Positions 35,840-46,039 of a DNA stretch of 64,000 bases are shown here, piece by piece. Under the pieces are notes generated by a model. That model worked only from the letters and a program-made list of their open reading frames with translations, was not told the DNA's origin and ran no database searches. The stretch spans positions 54,669,444-54,733,443 of the forward strand of contig NC_081832.1 in the NCBI RefSeq assembly GCF_030867095.1. The letters are read 5' to 3'. The position numbers and the translations under genes were made by a program. How positions within the stretch are numbered: position 1 is the stretch's first letter; each line of letters begins with the position of its first letter. Source of the stretch: Alligator mississippiensis. Its lineage: Eukaryota; Chordata; Crocodylia; Alligatoridae.

Positions 35840-38767
35840 GTGGCACCCACAAGGACAGCCCAGCCTGAAGAAGGAGAACATTGGGAACCTGAAAGCCATG
35901 GGGAGGCCAGCACAACAGAACAGGTAAGGAACAAGAAGGTAAGAAACAATGGGCCCCATGGGACTGGGAGCAGGGGGGCAGCAAAGGCGCCAGTTGCAGG
36001 GCTCAAGTGCCTATATACTAATGCTAGGAGCATGGGGAACAAGCAGGATGAACTAGCGCTCCTGCTTGCACTAAACACCTATGACTTAGTGGGGCTAACA
36101 GAGACCTGGTGGGATTCATCCCATGACTGGGCGGTACATATTGAGGGCTATAGATTGTACAGAAAGGACAGGTCGGGGAAGAAAGGGGGGGGGGTTGCAC
36201 TTTATGTCAGTGAGCAATATACATCAACCCTCATCAAGACAGAATCCGAGGCTGAGGAAGTAGAAGGATTGTGGGTTAGGCTACATGGGGGGCAAGGAGA
36301 AAGGGATTTGGTGGTAGGGGTCTGTTACAGACCCCCACACCAAGGGGAAGAAATAGATGCGGGGCTCCTGAGGCAACTCTCGGAGACCATAAAAGCTAAA
36401 GAGGCGGTAGTCATGGGGGACCTAAACTACCCGGACATCTGCTGGGAGACGCAGACAGCAAGGTCCCATCGCTCACGCAGGTTTCTAACTTGTGTACAGG
36501 ACCTCCACCTGACACAGGAGGTGTATGGTCCCACTAGGGGGAATGCCATACTGGATCTGGTATTGGCAACGGGAGATGAGATGATAGGGGACCTCCAAAT
36601 CGGTAGCTATCTGGGAGACAGTGATCACCTTATGATAGAATTCAACATAAGACGGCGAGTGGGTAAGGTAACTAGTAGGGTGAAAGTGCTAGACTTTAGG
36701 AAAGCTGATCTCATTGCACTCAGGCGATTAGTCAAGGAAGCACTGCAGAGTAGGAGTTTTGATGGGATGGGTGCCAAAGAAGGGTGGCTGTGCCTAAAGG
36801 AAACGATCCTTTGGGCACAAAGCAAGACGATCCCCGAGCGAGGCAAAAGAGGGAAAGGGGCCAGGAGGCTTCCATGGCTGACCAGAGAAATCCAGGGCAG
36901 CCTAAGGGCCAAAAGGGGAGCACATAAAAAGTGGAAACAGGGTGAGATCACTAAAGATGAATATACCTCCTCTGCTCGTGCTTGTAGGGAGGCAGTTAGG
37001 CGGGCCAAAGCTACCATGGAGCTGAGGATGGCAACCCAAGTAAAGGACAACATGAAATTGTTTTTTAGATACATAGGGAGTAAAAGGAAGGCCCAGGGAG
37101 GAATAGGACCCCTGCTAAATGGGCAGAAGCAATTGGTGAGAGATAGAGGGGACAAGGCTGAACTCCTCAACGAGTTCTTTGCCTCAGTGTTCCTAAGCGA
37201 GGGGCACGACAAGTCTCTCACTGGGGTTGTAGAGAGGCAGCAGCAAGGCGCCAGACTTCCATGCGTAGATCCTGAGGTGGTGCAGAGTCACTTGGAAGAA
37301 CTGGATGCCTTTAAGTCAGCAGGCCCGGATGGGCTCCATCCCAGGGTGCTGAAGGCACTGGCCGACGTCATTGCAGAGCCACTGGCGGGAATATTCGAAT
37401 GCTCGTGGCGCACAGGCCAAGTCCCGGAGGACTGGAAAAGGGCTAATGTGGTCCCCATTTTCAAAAAGGGGAGGAAGGAGGACCCGGGCAACTATAGGCC
37501 AGTCAGTCTCACCTCCATCCTTGGTAAAGTCTTTGAAAAAATTATCAAGGCTCACATTTGTGAGAGCCCGGCAGGACAAATTATGCTGAGGGGAAACCAG
37601 CATGGGTTTGTGGCGGGCAGATCGTGCCTGACCAACCTAGTCTCTTTCTATGACCAGGTTACAAAACGCCTGGACACAGGAGGAGGGGTGGATGTCGTAT
37701 ACCTGGACTTCAGGAAGGCCTTCGATACGGTATCCCACCCCATACTGGTGAACAAATTAAGAGGCTGTGATGTGGATGACTGCACAGTCCGGTGGGTGGC
37801 GAATTGGCTAGAGGGTCGCACCCAAAGAGTCGTGGTAGATGGGTCGGTCTCGACCTGGAAGGGTGTGGGCAGTGGGGTCCCGCAGGGTTCGGTCCTTGGA
37901 CCGATACTCTTTAATGTCTTCATCAGCGACTTGGACGTGGGAATGAAATGTACTCTGTCCAAGTTTGCAGATGACACAAAGCTATGGGGAGAAGTGGACA
38001 CGCCGGAGGGCAGGGAACAGCTGCAGGCAGACCTGGATAGGCTGGACAAGTGGGCAGAAAACAACAGGATGCAGTTCAACAAGGAGAAATGCAAAGTGCT
38101 GCACCTAGGGAGGAAAAATGTCCAGCACACCTACAGCCTAGGGAATGACCTGCTGGGTGGCACGGAGGTGGAAAGGGATCTTGGAGTCCTAGTGGACTCC
38201 AAGATGAACATGAGCCGGCAGTGTGACGAAGCCATCAGAAAAGCCAATGGCACTTTATCATGCATCAGCAGATGCATGACAAATAGGTCCAGGGAGGTGA
38301 TACTTCCCCTCTATAGGGCGTTGGTCAGACCGCAGTTGGAGTACTGCGTGCAATTCTGGGTGCCACACTTCAAGAAGGATGCGGATAACCTGGAGAGGGT
38401 ACAGCGAAGGGCAACTCGTATGGTCAAGGGCCTGCAGACCAAGCCCTACGAGGAGAGACTAGAGAAACTGGACCTTTTCAGCCTCCACAAGAGAAGGTTG
38501 AGAGGCGACCTTGTGGCTGCCTATAAGTTCATCACGGGGGCACAGAAGGGAATTGGTGAGGATTTATTCACCAAGGCGCCCCCGGGGGTTACAAGAAACA
38601 ATGGCCACAAGCTAGCAGAGAGCAGATTCAGACTGGACATTAGGAAGAACTTCTTCACAGTTCGAGTGGCCAAGGTCTGGAACGGGCTCCCAAGGGAGGT
38701 GGTGCTCTCCCCTACCCTGGGGGTCTTCAAGAGGAGGTTAGACGAGTATCTAGCTGGGGTCATTTAG
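35840..38767 (+). CDS. CR1 ORF2: endonuclease-reverse transcriptase
   Basis: 975 codons counted from a GTG. The frame is open further upstream into the end of ORF1. Residues about 55-270 form an APE-type endonuclease: Asn61 in YTNAR, Glu88 in LTETWW, GVCYRPP, Asp194 and Asn196 in GDLNYP, and SDH at 261-263. Residues about 490-760 form the reverse transcriptase: PIFKKGRKEDPGNYRPVSL, QHGFVAGRSCLTNL, Asp623 in YLDFRKAFD, GVPQGSVLGP and FADD at 709-712. The C-terminal domain ends GVFKRRLDEYLAGVI. All catalytic residues are present, so the protein could be active. There is no ATG before Met65, which lies after the catalytic Asn61. The nearby ATG at 35838 is in the ORF1 frame and opens only a short frame. 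Translation therefore needs frameshifting, reinitiation or a non-AUG start. Confidence 0.9.
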   Translation: MAPTRTAQPEEGEHWEPESHGEASTTEQVRNKKVRNNGPHGTGSRGAAKAPVAGLKCLYTNARSMGNKQDELALLLALNTYDLVGLTETWWDSSHDWAVHIEGYRLYRKDRSGKKGGGVALYVSEQYTSTLIKTESEAEEVEGLWVRLHGGQGERDLVVGVCYRPPHQGEEIDAGLLRQLSETIKAKEAVVMGDLNYPDICWETQTARSHRSRRFLTCVQDLHLTQEVYGPTRGNAILDLVLATGDEMIGDLQIGSYLGDSDHLMIEFNIRRRVGKVTSRVKVLDFRKADLIALRRLVKEALQSRSFDGMGAKEGWLCLKETILWAQSKTIPERGKRGKGARRLPWLTREIQGSLRAKRGAHKKWKQGEITKDEYTSSARACREAVRRAKATMELRMATQVKDNMKLFFRYIGSKRKAQGGIGPLLNGQKQLVRDRGDKAELLNEFFASVFLSEGHDKSLTGVVERQQQGARLPCVDPEVVQSHLEELDAFKSAGPDGLHPRVLKALADVIAEPLAGIFECSWRTGQVPEDWKRANVVPIFKKGRKEDPGNYRPVSLTSILGKVFEKIIKAHICESPAGQIMLRGNQHGFVAGRSCLTNLVSFYDQVTKRLDTGGGVDVVYLDFRKAFDTVSHPILVNKLRGCDVDDCTVRWVANWLEGRTQRVVVDGSVSTWKGVGSGVPQGSVLGPILFNVFISDLDVGMKCTLSKFADDTKLWGEVDTPEGREQLQADLDRLDKWAENNRMQFNKEKCKVLHLGRKNVQHTYSLGNDLLGGTEVERDLGVLVDSKMNMSRQCDEAIRKANGTLSCISRCMTNRSREVILPLYRALVRPQLEYCVQFWVPHFKKDADNLERVQRRATRMVKGLQTKPYEERLEKLDLFSLHKRRLRGDLVAAYKFITGAQKGIGEDLFTKAPPGVTRNNGHKLAESRFRLDIRKNFFTVRVAKVWNGLPREVVLSPTLGVFKRRLDEYLAGVI

Positions 38768-38855
38768 ACCCAGCACTCTTTCCTGCTTATGCAGGGAGTC
38801 GGACTTGATGATCTATTGAGGTCCCTTCCGACCCTAACATCTATGAATCTATGAA

Positions 38856-39560
38856 ACATTAATATTAGGGGAACAGAGGCTATTGATGGAAAGCTTTGAA
38901 GACTCTCTCTGAAATATCCACAGGTGTCATTCTAGGGCCTCTCACAAATGATAACTGAATTTCAAAGACCAAACAGCATTACAGACTAACATAACATGAA
39001 CGTTTTCCCAAATTCAAACTGATAAAGGAAGGAATGAGAGAATATGATGGCCTTTCAATATCACTAATGCTCACACAGCCTAAGCTGCATTTGCTGTGTG
39101 TTTAGCTAGCATGTGTAAAGCATTGACTGGAAGAGAAAAGCTGGAAGTCTGGCATCTCTAGTTGCTTTCCAGATTCTGACACTATGTGACTGCCTGAATT
39201 ACATGGGGTGCAATTTCAAAAACAGCTAATAGATTCAGGAGTTTAAATACTGATGATTAATAATTTGTGCTCCAAAGAAAATCTAGGCAAATTACTGATT
39301 TTCAGTTCATTGGCTGAAATAAAAGTATTTTTAAAAGCTCATTTGGAAAATTATTTTACTAATTAAGTGTAGGTAATTCTTAAAGGACATATTATTTTGA
39401 CATTAAGAAAGTTAATGCTTTTATCAAATGTTGTTTTTTGCCAGGTATTTTTCCATTTTCTTTGGTTATAACTTATAACAAATTTGATATCAATTTTCAA
39501 ATAGTTTCAGTTGATCCAAATTCTTATTTCAAGCAATAATATCTGCCTGAAAATTTCACT
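38856..39560. other. Unassigned AT-rich stretch
   Basis: No element or gene recognised between the CR1 tail and the next MITE. Confidence 0.5.
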
Positions 39561-39838
39561 AGGGGCCCCTCTACATGTGCATGTAAAGGTCCATTGGGAT
39601 CTAATGCGCAATCCATGCAATTCCGCCTCCTGCCATTTCCACATGTGCATGGTAGAAGGTGTGATTATGGGATCATGCATTAGATTCCATCACACCTTCT
39701 TGCTGGTGCAGGGGAACCCAATCCTAGGGTGCCTGGGGAGCCCAACCCCTTCCAATTGTCCTATATTATAGGTAGAACATGTTTATGGTTTGTTTGCCAC
39801 TTTATGGTGCCTCAAAGTGGGTGCATATGTAGCAGCCT
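39561..39838. mobile_element. Probable MITE with CTACATGTGCATG-type ends
   Basis: The left end is AGGGGCCCCTCTACATGTGC. The right end reverse-complemented is AAGGCTGCTACATATGCACC. The interior is non-coding with repeated CATGTGCAT motifs. The target duplication is unclear. It resembles in style the MITEs at 6434 and 29656 but is not the same family. Confidence 0.45.
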
Positions 39839-39869
39839 TGACATTTATGTCATGATTAATGATAACTGC

Positions 39870-40752
39870 TAGGACTGTGTGAAATTTTACTGTCTGTTTC
39901 ATTTTGACACTGTTTCGACTCATTTTGAGCTCAAAACAGAGAAATCAAAATGAAATGAAGGGCTTTGAAAGAGCCTTGAAACAAAACAAGGCTAATTGAA
40001 ATATTTTAAAAGTTTTGAAACATTCTGAGTTTTGAAGCAGCCAGCAGGCAGGTGGTGGGAGACAGGGGAGAACCAGGACTGCACTCTCAGCAGCTCCATA
40101 GCCCCATGTAGCTCAGCCAGGTGGGGAGCACAGCCCTGGCTCTCTCTGCCTCCAGCAGCTGGGCTGCAGGAATCCAACTGTAGCACATGGGAAGGGAACT
40201 GAGCAGATCACTCAGTTCCCCTCCCCAGCCCTACGATCAGGATGGGGAAGGCAACAGCCCAGCTGAGCTGAGTTGCCCTCCCTAGTGCTATGATCAGACT
40301 AGGAAAAGGAACTCAGCCCAGCTGGGGAGGGGGACTCAACTCAGGTGGGCTGAGTTCCTTTCCACAGCCCCATCCTAGTGCTGGGGAGATGAACTGAGCA
40401 ATCAAGCTCAGTTATCTTCCCCAGATCCCCAGTCCCAAGCAGCAGCACCCAGCTTTCCTCCCTCATCTGGCAGGGAGATCGGGAGACCACAACTGCAGGA
40501 GGACTGGCACAGACCCTGCAGCCCTCCCGGGGTTGCGGGCCCCCTGCCTTCCAGATAAGAGAGGCTGTTTCGAGCTTCCCCATTATAGCCTGTGAGCGAA
40601 ATGTCAAAACAGCGTCAAAACAACATCACTGTCTTGACAAAATGAAACTGAACAGTGGTTTCAAATTGAAATGAAATTCAAAACAAAATGCTCTTCCATT
40701 GGAACCTCAAAAAGCAAGTCAAAATGGAATGGTGCTGTTTCACACAGCCCTA
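39870..40752. mobile_element. Non-autonomous hAT element with 8 bp target duplication
   Basis: Ends TAGGACTGTGTGAAA and, reverse-complemented, TAGGGCTGTGTGAAAC, flanked by ATAACTGC (39862-39869) and ATAATTGC (40753-40760), an 8 bp duplication with one change. TAGGG-type termini and 8 bp duplications are typical of hAT-Ac. Long AT-rich subterminal regions rich in TTTTGA and AAACAA motifs flank a GC-rich core (40030-40550) with repeated CTCAGTTCC and CAGCCCAGCTG. No transposase frame is present. Confidence 0.85.
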
Positions 40753-42864
40753 ATAATTGCAACAGAACTGGAATGCAGAAGGGGCCTAGAATCATTTAGG
40801 GCATTGAAATGTGAACAATTTATTGTAGAGAAAGAGGGCACGGGCCATTCTAACATGTCAGCTGGTTTGGAATAACTGCTTACATGCACACCTTTATCTG
40901 GTAGTAAGTGGGAACTGAACTACAGTAGTTTAGCTTCCACTAACTGAAAGGCTAGAGCATGTACATAAAAAGATATTGCAGAGTAACTGAGAAGTGGTAA
41001 AGCCTCACTCTCTTTTATGCTGTAGTAAACCACTTGTTTGTTCATATCCTTAGGTGATTTTGAAAATTCCAGCCTTAATCTTACTGTGCTACCAGTTACC
41101 CAACTGAAAGTAGCCACTGCCTTATTACAGTTGGATAAAATTTAGTTTTCTGAGGGATTCTGGCAACGTATTTCAAGTTTTATTTCACCCCTGCTAGATT
41201 TCGTTTTTCAGCATTGGGTTGGAATAAAACAGTAAGTCGGTCTGCCTAGTTTTGCCAGGTTTCCATTTTTGTTGTGTACATTTTTACATGGGTTTATTGT
41301 AACTCCATGAGAACTCAGAGTCTTTATTCACATACTAAACATCTGTCAAAGTAATAAACCTTCAAAAAACTATTCTGTTTCAAGGTGTTATCAGCTACCA
41401 TCTAACATGAGACTGGTGAGCATTGTATAAGGTACAGTATATGAATGCATTGAAAGGAATGTTTCAGATACTGGGTAAATATTCCTCAGCCCACAACCCA
41501 GCTGCTGCTTACTGTATCAGCAGATTATGGTTAATGGGGATTTCCCCCTACACAATGCAATCCCTGGGTGCCAAAAGCCAGCTCCACTTTATTTGCTCAC
41601 TTGCACATTTCTAGAGGAGCCACATCAGGGGTAGGAAGGATCCCAGAAATACATGTACATAGGATGAGGATTTTTTTTTCCCTTCAGGTCTTCCTCCAAA
41701 GTGCTTTTTCACATCCCCAACCACTACAATGGCATCTCTACATAGCCATGGATGCAGCCAGCTCTGAGATTGCTTAATATTATTTCATAAATTGTTCTGA
41801 CCCTGTGCAAGTGTAATATCAGGGAAATAACTTTGAGTGAAGCCTGTCCTTTTTCCCTTTTCTGAATGTTCAGCTGAGAGAGGACTGAACCCCCTGAATG
41901 TATGTTCTCTCTAGAAAGTACATTAATGTTAAAATATTTCCTATTTGGTTTAAATAATATCAAGTCCCAGAAGAAAGCAATGGGAGACAGACAAACAAAA
42001 GCAGCATTTTCTGGCCAATGAGAGATTAAGTCAGCACCCTATACAGTAATACTTAATATTAAATATGCACAAAAGCAGCACTGTGGAAACAATTCCATGT
42101 CTTCCGTCATGTAAAAAGTCAACCATCATATGCAGTCAATTTATTAATTATTATTATTATTATTATTTAACAGTTATGTTGCAATATTACCTACAGTTCT
42201 TAACCAGGTCAAGGAACCATTGTGCTAAGCACTGTGCAAACACACAGCAAATGATAATCTATGCCCCAAAGAGATCAATCAACGGTAGCTTCTTTTGCCT
42301 TAAACAGAATAGCTATTCTTAGTTCAGCAATGAAGGCACTGGCACACTGCAGAAAAGAGAACTTCTAAAACAATTTAGACAAAGAGTGTGTGAAAATGAT
42401 TATTGAAATAGAATAACTGTTTTACAATATTTTTTGAAGTAGGGGCAGGCAGTACAATACAATAATGTGAAGTTGCTGTGTTTTAATCATGCCATCAGGG
42501 ATGCAGAACTAACTAGCAGAAGGGTGTTCCTATTAGTGTCTCTAACAGTAATTGTTATTTTAATTGGCTGAAATAAACTATAGTGCCCTTAGGCCAGTGA
42601 TAAAACTGTTCTGATGTGGAGCTTCCTTCCCTTTAGAAAGAAGTATTGTAATGAATACCTTACCCTTTGAATTAAAAAAAAATAGCCATGTTATTAATTT
42701 TCATCAAGACTGAATGGTGGGGAAAAATAGATGAAGGAGAGCCATGTACTTTCTCCTGGATACTAAAGATTCCTCATCTAACATCTTTCTAATCATGCAT
42801 CATGCACAAAGCTTCATGGAGTGACTTTGCAAATCTTCCTTCTCCAAGCACTTCTGGTAAGTAT
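40753..42864. other. Unassigned AT-rich stretch with an ATT microsatellite
   Basis: No gene or element recognised apart from the (ATT)n run at 42147-42168. Confidence 0.5.
42147..42168 (+). repeat. (ATT)n microsatellite
   Basis: About seven ATT/TTA triplets in tandem. Confidence 0.9.
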
Positions 42865-43400
42865 TAAGGCTGTGCGAAGCTTCGGTCACTGATTCGATTT
42901 GGCAGAGATTTGGCCTGATTTGGCGGCCAAATCTCCAAATCCAAATTGAACTAGGGGACCCTTAAATCTCATGGCAGAACCCTTATCCCCTGCCCATTCT
43001 CTCAGCCCACCCCATGGCTGCCCCGCCTGGCCCCAGCTCACAGATCTTTATAAAAATTGAATCAGAACCCTCTGAATTCCTGAAAGGTACTTTTGGTCCA
43101 CTACTGGATTTACCACTAAGCACACGGGGCCCCCCGCCCATGCTCCTGTGGGATGCTCCATGTGCCCAACCATTACTGGGTTCATGAGCCACTCCCGGTA
43201 CCTCGAGGCTTGTAGAAAAAAACATTTAAAGCTGTGTCTATGGCCAAATAGCTGATTCTCTGAATCAGCATTGAATCTTCAAATTTGGATTCAGCTGAAT
43301 TGAATCGGGACAGTGAGCCAAATCAATGAATCAAATCACTGTCCCCGATTTAGGCCGAATTCAAATCTGAACTGAATACAGCCCATTTTGCACACCTCTA
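42865..43400. mobile_element. Non-autonomous hAT element with perfect 8 bp target duplication
   Basis: Ends TAAGGCTGTGCGAAGC and, reverse-complemented, TAGAGGTGTGCAAAATGG, flanked on both sides by GTAAGTAT (42857-42864 and 43401-43408). Subterminal regions are full of GATTTGG, AATCCAAAT and GAATCA motifs and partly palindromic. The centre is C-rich. It shares only the outer tip of its ends with the element at 39870-40752, so it is a related but distinct hAT family. No transposase frame. Confidence 0.9.
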
Positions 43401-43439
43401 GTAAGTATCAAGGGTATCCAGATTTAAATTATTATTTTT

Positions 43440-44498
43440 CAATCTGAACCTACTCTCAAACAGCTTATGGCTGTTATTCCTTGTTACTCCGGGAGGTGCT
43501 CGGGTGAACAGGGTCTCTCCCATTCCCCGCTGGTTCCCCCTGGTAGGTTTGTAGATGGCCACGAGGTCCCCTCTCAGCCTTCTCTTGTGAAGGCTGAACA
43601 GATTCAGGTCCCGTAGCCTATCATCGTAGGGTCTGCTCTGCTGTCCCCAGATCATGCGAGTGGCCCTCCTCTGGACCCCCTCGATGCTGGCCACATCTCT
43701 CCTAAAGTGTGGCGCCCAGAATTGGATGAAGTACTCCAACTGTGGCATGACCAGAATCGCATAGAGGGGGAGGATCACCTCCTTGGCCCTGCTTGTGATG
43801 CATCTGTGGATGCATGACAAGGTGTGGTTGGCCTTACTGACTGAGTCCTAACATTGGCAGCCCATGTTCATTTTGGAATCGATAATGACTCCAAGATCTC
43901 TTTCTGGCACTGTGCTTTCCCCAGCCTATAGGCATTCTGCTGGTTCTTACTGCCCAAGTGCAGTACCCTGCACTTGTCAGTATTGAATCCCATCCTGTTC
44001 TCATTTGCCCACCCCTGTAACCTGTCCAGGTCCAGCTGTATCCTGTCCCTCCCTTCTAGCATGCCCACCTCACCCCAGATCTTGGTGTCATCAGCGAATT
44101 TGAACAGGGTGCTTTTCACCCCCTCATCCAAGTCTCTAATAAAGAGATTAAACAGTGCAGGCCCAAGGACCAAGCCCTGGGGGACCCCACTGCCCACATC
44201 CCTCCAGGTCGAATATGACCAGTCCACCACCACTCTCTGAGTGCAGTCCTTCAGTCAATTTGCAATCCATCTGACTGGGTAGGCATCAATGCCACAGTCA
44301 CCTAGCTTTTTAATGAGAATGGGGTGGGAGACAGTGTCAGAGGCCTTCCTGAAGTCTAGAAAGACTACATCCACCGCAACACCTGCGTCCAATGATTTTG
44401 TGACCTGATTATAGAAGGCAATCAGGTTGGTCTGACAGGACCTACCCCTAATGAACCCATGCTGGTTGCCCCTGAGCATCGTCCCCCCCGCTGGTTCA
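43440..44498 (-). mobile_element. CR1 LINE, inverted 5' segment of a twin-primed insertion
   Basis: Minus-strand CR1 covering ORF2 from about residue 576 (GGTMLRGNQHGF) to about residue 931 (ESRFRL). It includes VVFLDFRKASDTVSHPIL, a GVPQGLVLGP block, FADDTKIWGE and the C-terminal HKRRLRGDLVA region. It stops exactly where the plus-strand segment at 44493 begins. The two share GGTTCA at the junction. The order fits a 5' inversion created during integration. Confidence 0.85.
43446..44490 (-). pseudogene. CR1 reverse transcriptase remnant, broken
   Basis: Three open pieces in order on the minus strand: a LRGNQHGFIRGRSCQTNLIAF to IRWIAN-type part, a VVDWSYSTWRDVGSGVPQG to QNAYRLGK part with an intact FADD, and a C-terminal part from MSCIHRCIT to FRL. 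Frameshifts separate them. The 3' end of the coding region lies in the oppositely oriented neighbour. Confidence 0.8.
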
Positions 44499-44723
44499 GA
44501 TTGGACATTAGAAGACACTATTTCACAATCAGGGCAGCTAGGATCTGGATCCAACTTCCAAGGGAAGTGGTGCTCACTCCTACCTTGGGAGTCTTTAAGA
44601 GGAGATTTGACAATTACATAGCTGAGGTCATATGAGCCCAGTATTCTCTCCTGCCCAGGGCAAGGGGTCAGACTTGATGATCTACTTAGGTTCCTTCCGA
44701 CCCTACATCTATGAATCTATGAA
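44493..44723 (+). mobile_element. CR1 LINE, 3' segment of the twin-primed insertion
   Basis: Plus-strand CR1 3' end: codons from FRLDIRRHYF through GVFKRRFDNYIAEVI, a stop, the short 3' UTR and the tail ATCTATGAATCTATGAA. Together with 43440-44498 it makes one CR1 insertion missing no sequence at the breakpoint. Confidence 0.9.
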
Positions 44724-44957
44724 AGCCTTTCATTTCTAATTAGTCCGTATGGCCATTTTGCTTTACCTTGTTTACTGAAAAATCAGTTAAGCATTGTTAT
44801 CTCTTGCAGCAGAGCATATGGGGAATTGTCCGGCCTTTTTAGAATTATTTTTGTCTTCCTCATTCAATTCTCCTTTAGAACAAAGGGCTTTGTTCAGAAG
44901 TCAGTTAGCCCCAGTCCACCAAAGGACATGAGAACCTAAATTCCACCACTGTCCTGC

Positions 44958-45110
44958 TTTAAGGGCATTTTTACATGTGCTCTGGGATGCAGCACTGAGC
45001 ACTTTAATTAGCGAGCTGTGCTAATTAAAAGTGCCCACACATCATGCGTATTAGTGTCCCCGCATTTCCCCGCATTGAAAAAATGGTGGTGGAGCACTTT
45101 GAACTAAAAC
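44958..45110 (+). mobile_element. MITE fragment related to 6434-6751
   Basis: Begins TTAAGGGCATTTTTACATGT, as does the right end of the element at 6434-6751, followed by TTAATTAGC and repeated AATTA blocks. No matching right end was found, so it looks truncated or strongly diverged near 45110. Confidence 0.5.
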
Positions 45111-46039
45111 TTATACACATTCACATGTTTTGTAAGAGAGGATCCATTTATTACCAACCATGATATTCTTACTTGCTGACTTCTCATAAATACTACAGAA
45201 TGCTGGAAATATAAGAGTAGATTTTTAAAGACATAGAGAACAGTAGCTGATTTGCAGATGAGTGAATTTGGCTGAAGTTCACTCATGGTGCACAGGCCCA
45301 GAACAAGATCTTCCTTGTTATGTAAGTTCTGATTTCTGGCTGCACTGGGAAGATGTGTGGGGAGCACACAATTCCACCCTAACTAATTTAGGGCATCTAT
45401 GCTAGCCTAGCATACGTTGCAGATGGTCCTAGGATGTCACTTCTCCAGTCTCTAAATGCTCCATCTGTGGAACACAGTTTCATAGGGTTTGTGTGGGTAG
45501 TATGCATTTATCTTGTATTAAGAAATGTGTATCATGCTGCTATTGCTTTTCTACTGAAAACAATAGGCATAGGGTGGTCTCTGGTGTGTGCGGCTAAACA
45601 TTTTAGGCAGGCACACTGTGTAATATCTTGTATTCATTAAGTGAAGGCAGAACTTTTAGTGCTTTTGTTCACATAATGAACATATTCACTAATCACTAAT
45701 TGTATACATTAAAATCTACATTTAACTCAGCCTGGCTTTCCCTATATGTATGGAAATACTATAGAAAGAAAACTCTTCTGTGAAGGGTGTTGGTTAAACC
45801 TGAAGAGAAATTTGAGTTGATGGACTTACCCGTTTTTGCTGTTCAAGATTGTATCCACACAAGGTTTCTTGCAGACTGAACCCTTCTGAAGCACTTCAGT
45901 TCTGCCTACTATTTTCTTATTTGATATCTTCACACCCAGTGCTTACTGACAGTGCTTTAATGACCTGTAAGGAGGAGGGATCATTATTTTTTTGAAAAAA
46001 GAAAAAAAAAAGGAAAGCTAAACTTACCAATATTACCTT
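45111..46039. other. Unassigned AT-rich stretch
   Basis: No gene or element recognised. An A-rich run lies at about 45996-46012. Confidence 0.5.

Larger units (their letters stand above)
35103..38855 (+). mobile_element. Nearly full-length CR1 LINE with both ORFs open
   Basis: 3.75 kb element with ORF1 (35103-35783), ORF2 (to 38767) and an 88 bp 3' UTR ending in the CR1 tail ATCTATGAATCTATGAA. Both frames are free of stops and frameshifts. The 5' UTR and possibly the N-terminal part of ORF1 are missing, since ORF1 of related CR1s is usually longer, so it is probably slightly 5'-truncated. There is no poly-A, as expected of CR1, which primes from short 3' repeats. Integrity and near-identity to 1255-2977 mark it as recent. 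Confidence 0.95.

Noticed and set aside
36625-37221. 198-codon antisense frame in CR1
   Set aside because: Shadow of the endonuclease-reverse transcriptase linker of ORF2, with no independent support.
37648-38130. 160-codon frame antisense to CR1 ORF2 (and its twin at 1977-2459)
   Set aside because: It is an exact antisense shadow of the reverse transcriptase and appears in both CR1 copies only because ORF2 does.
41793-43408. GTAAGTAT repeats taken at first as splice donor sites
   Set aside because: The pair at 42857 and 43401 is the 8 bp target duplication of the hAT element, and no adjoining exon is visible.
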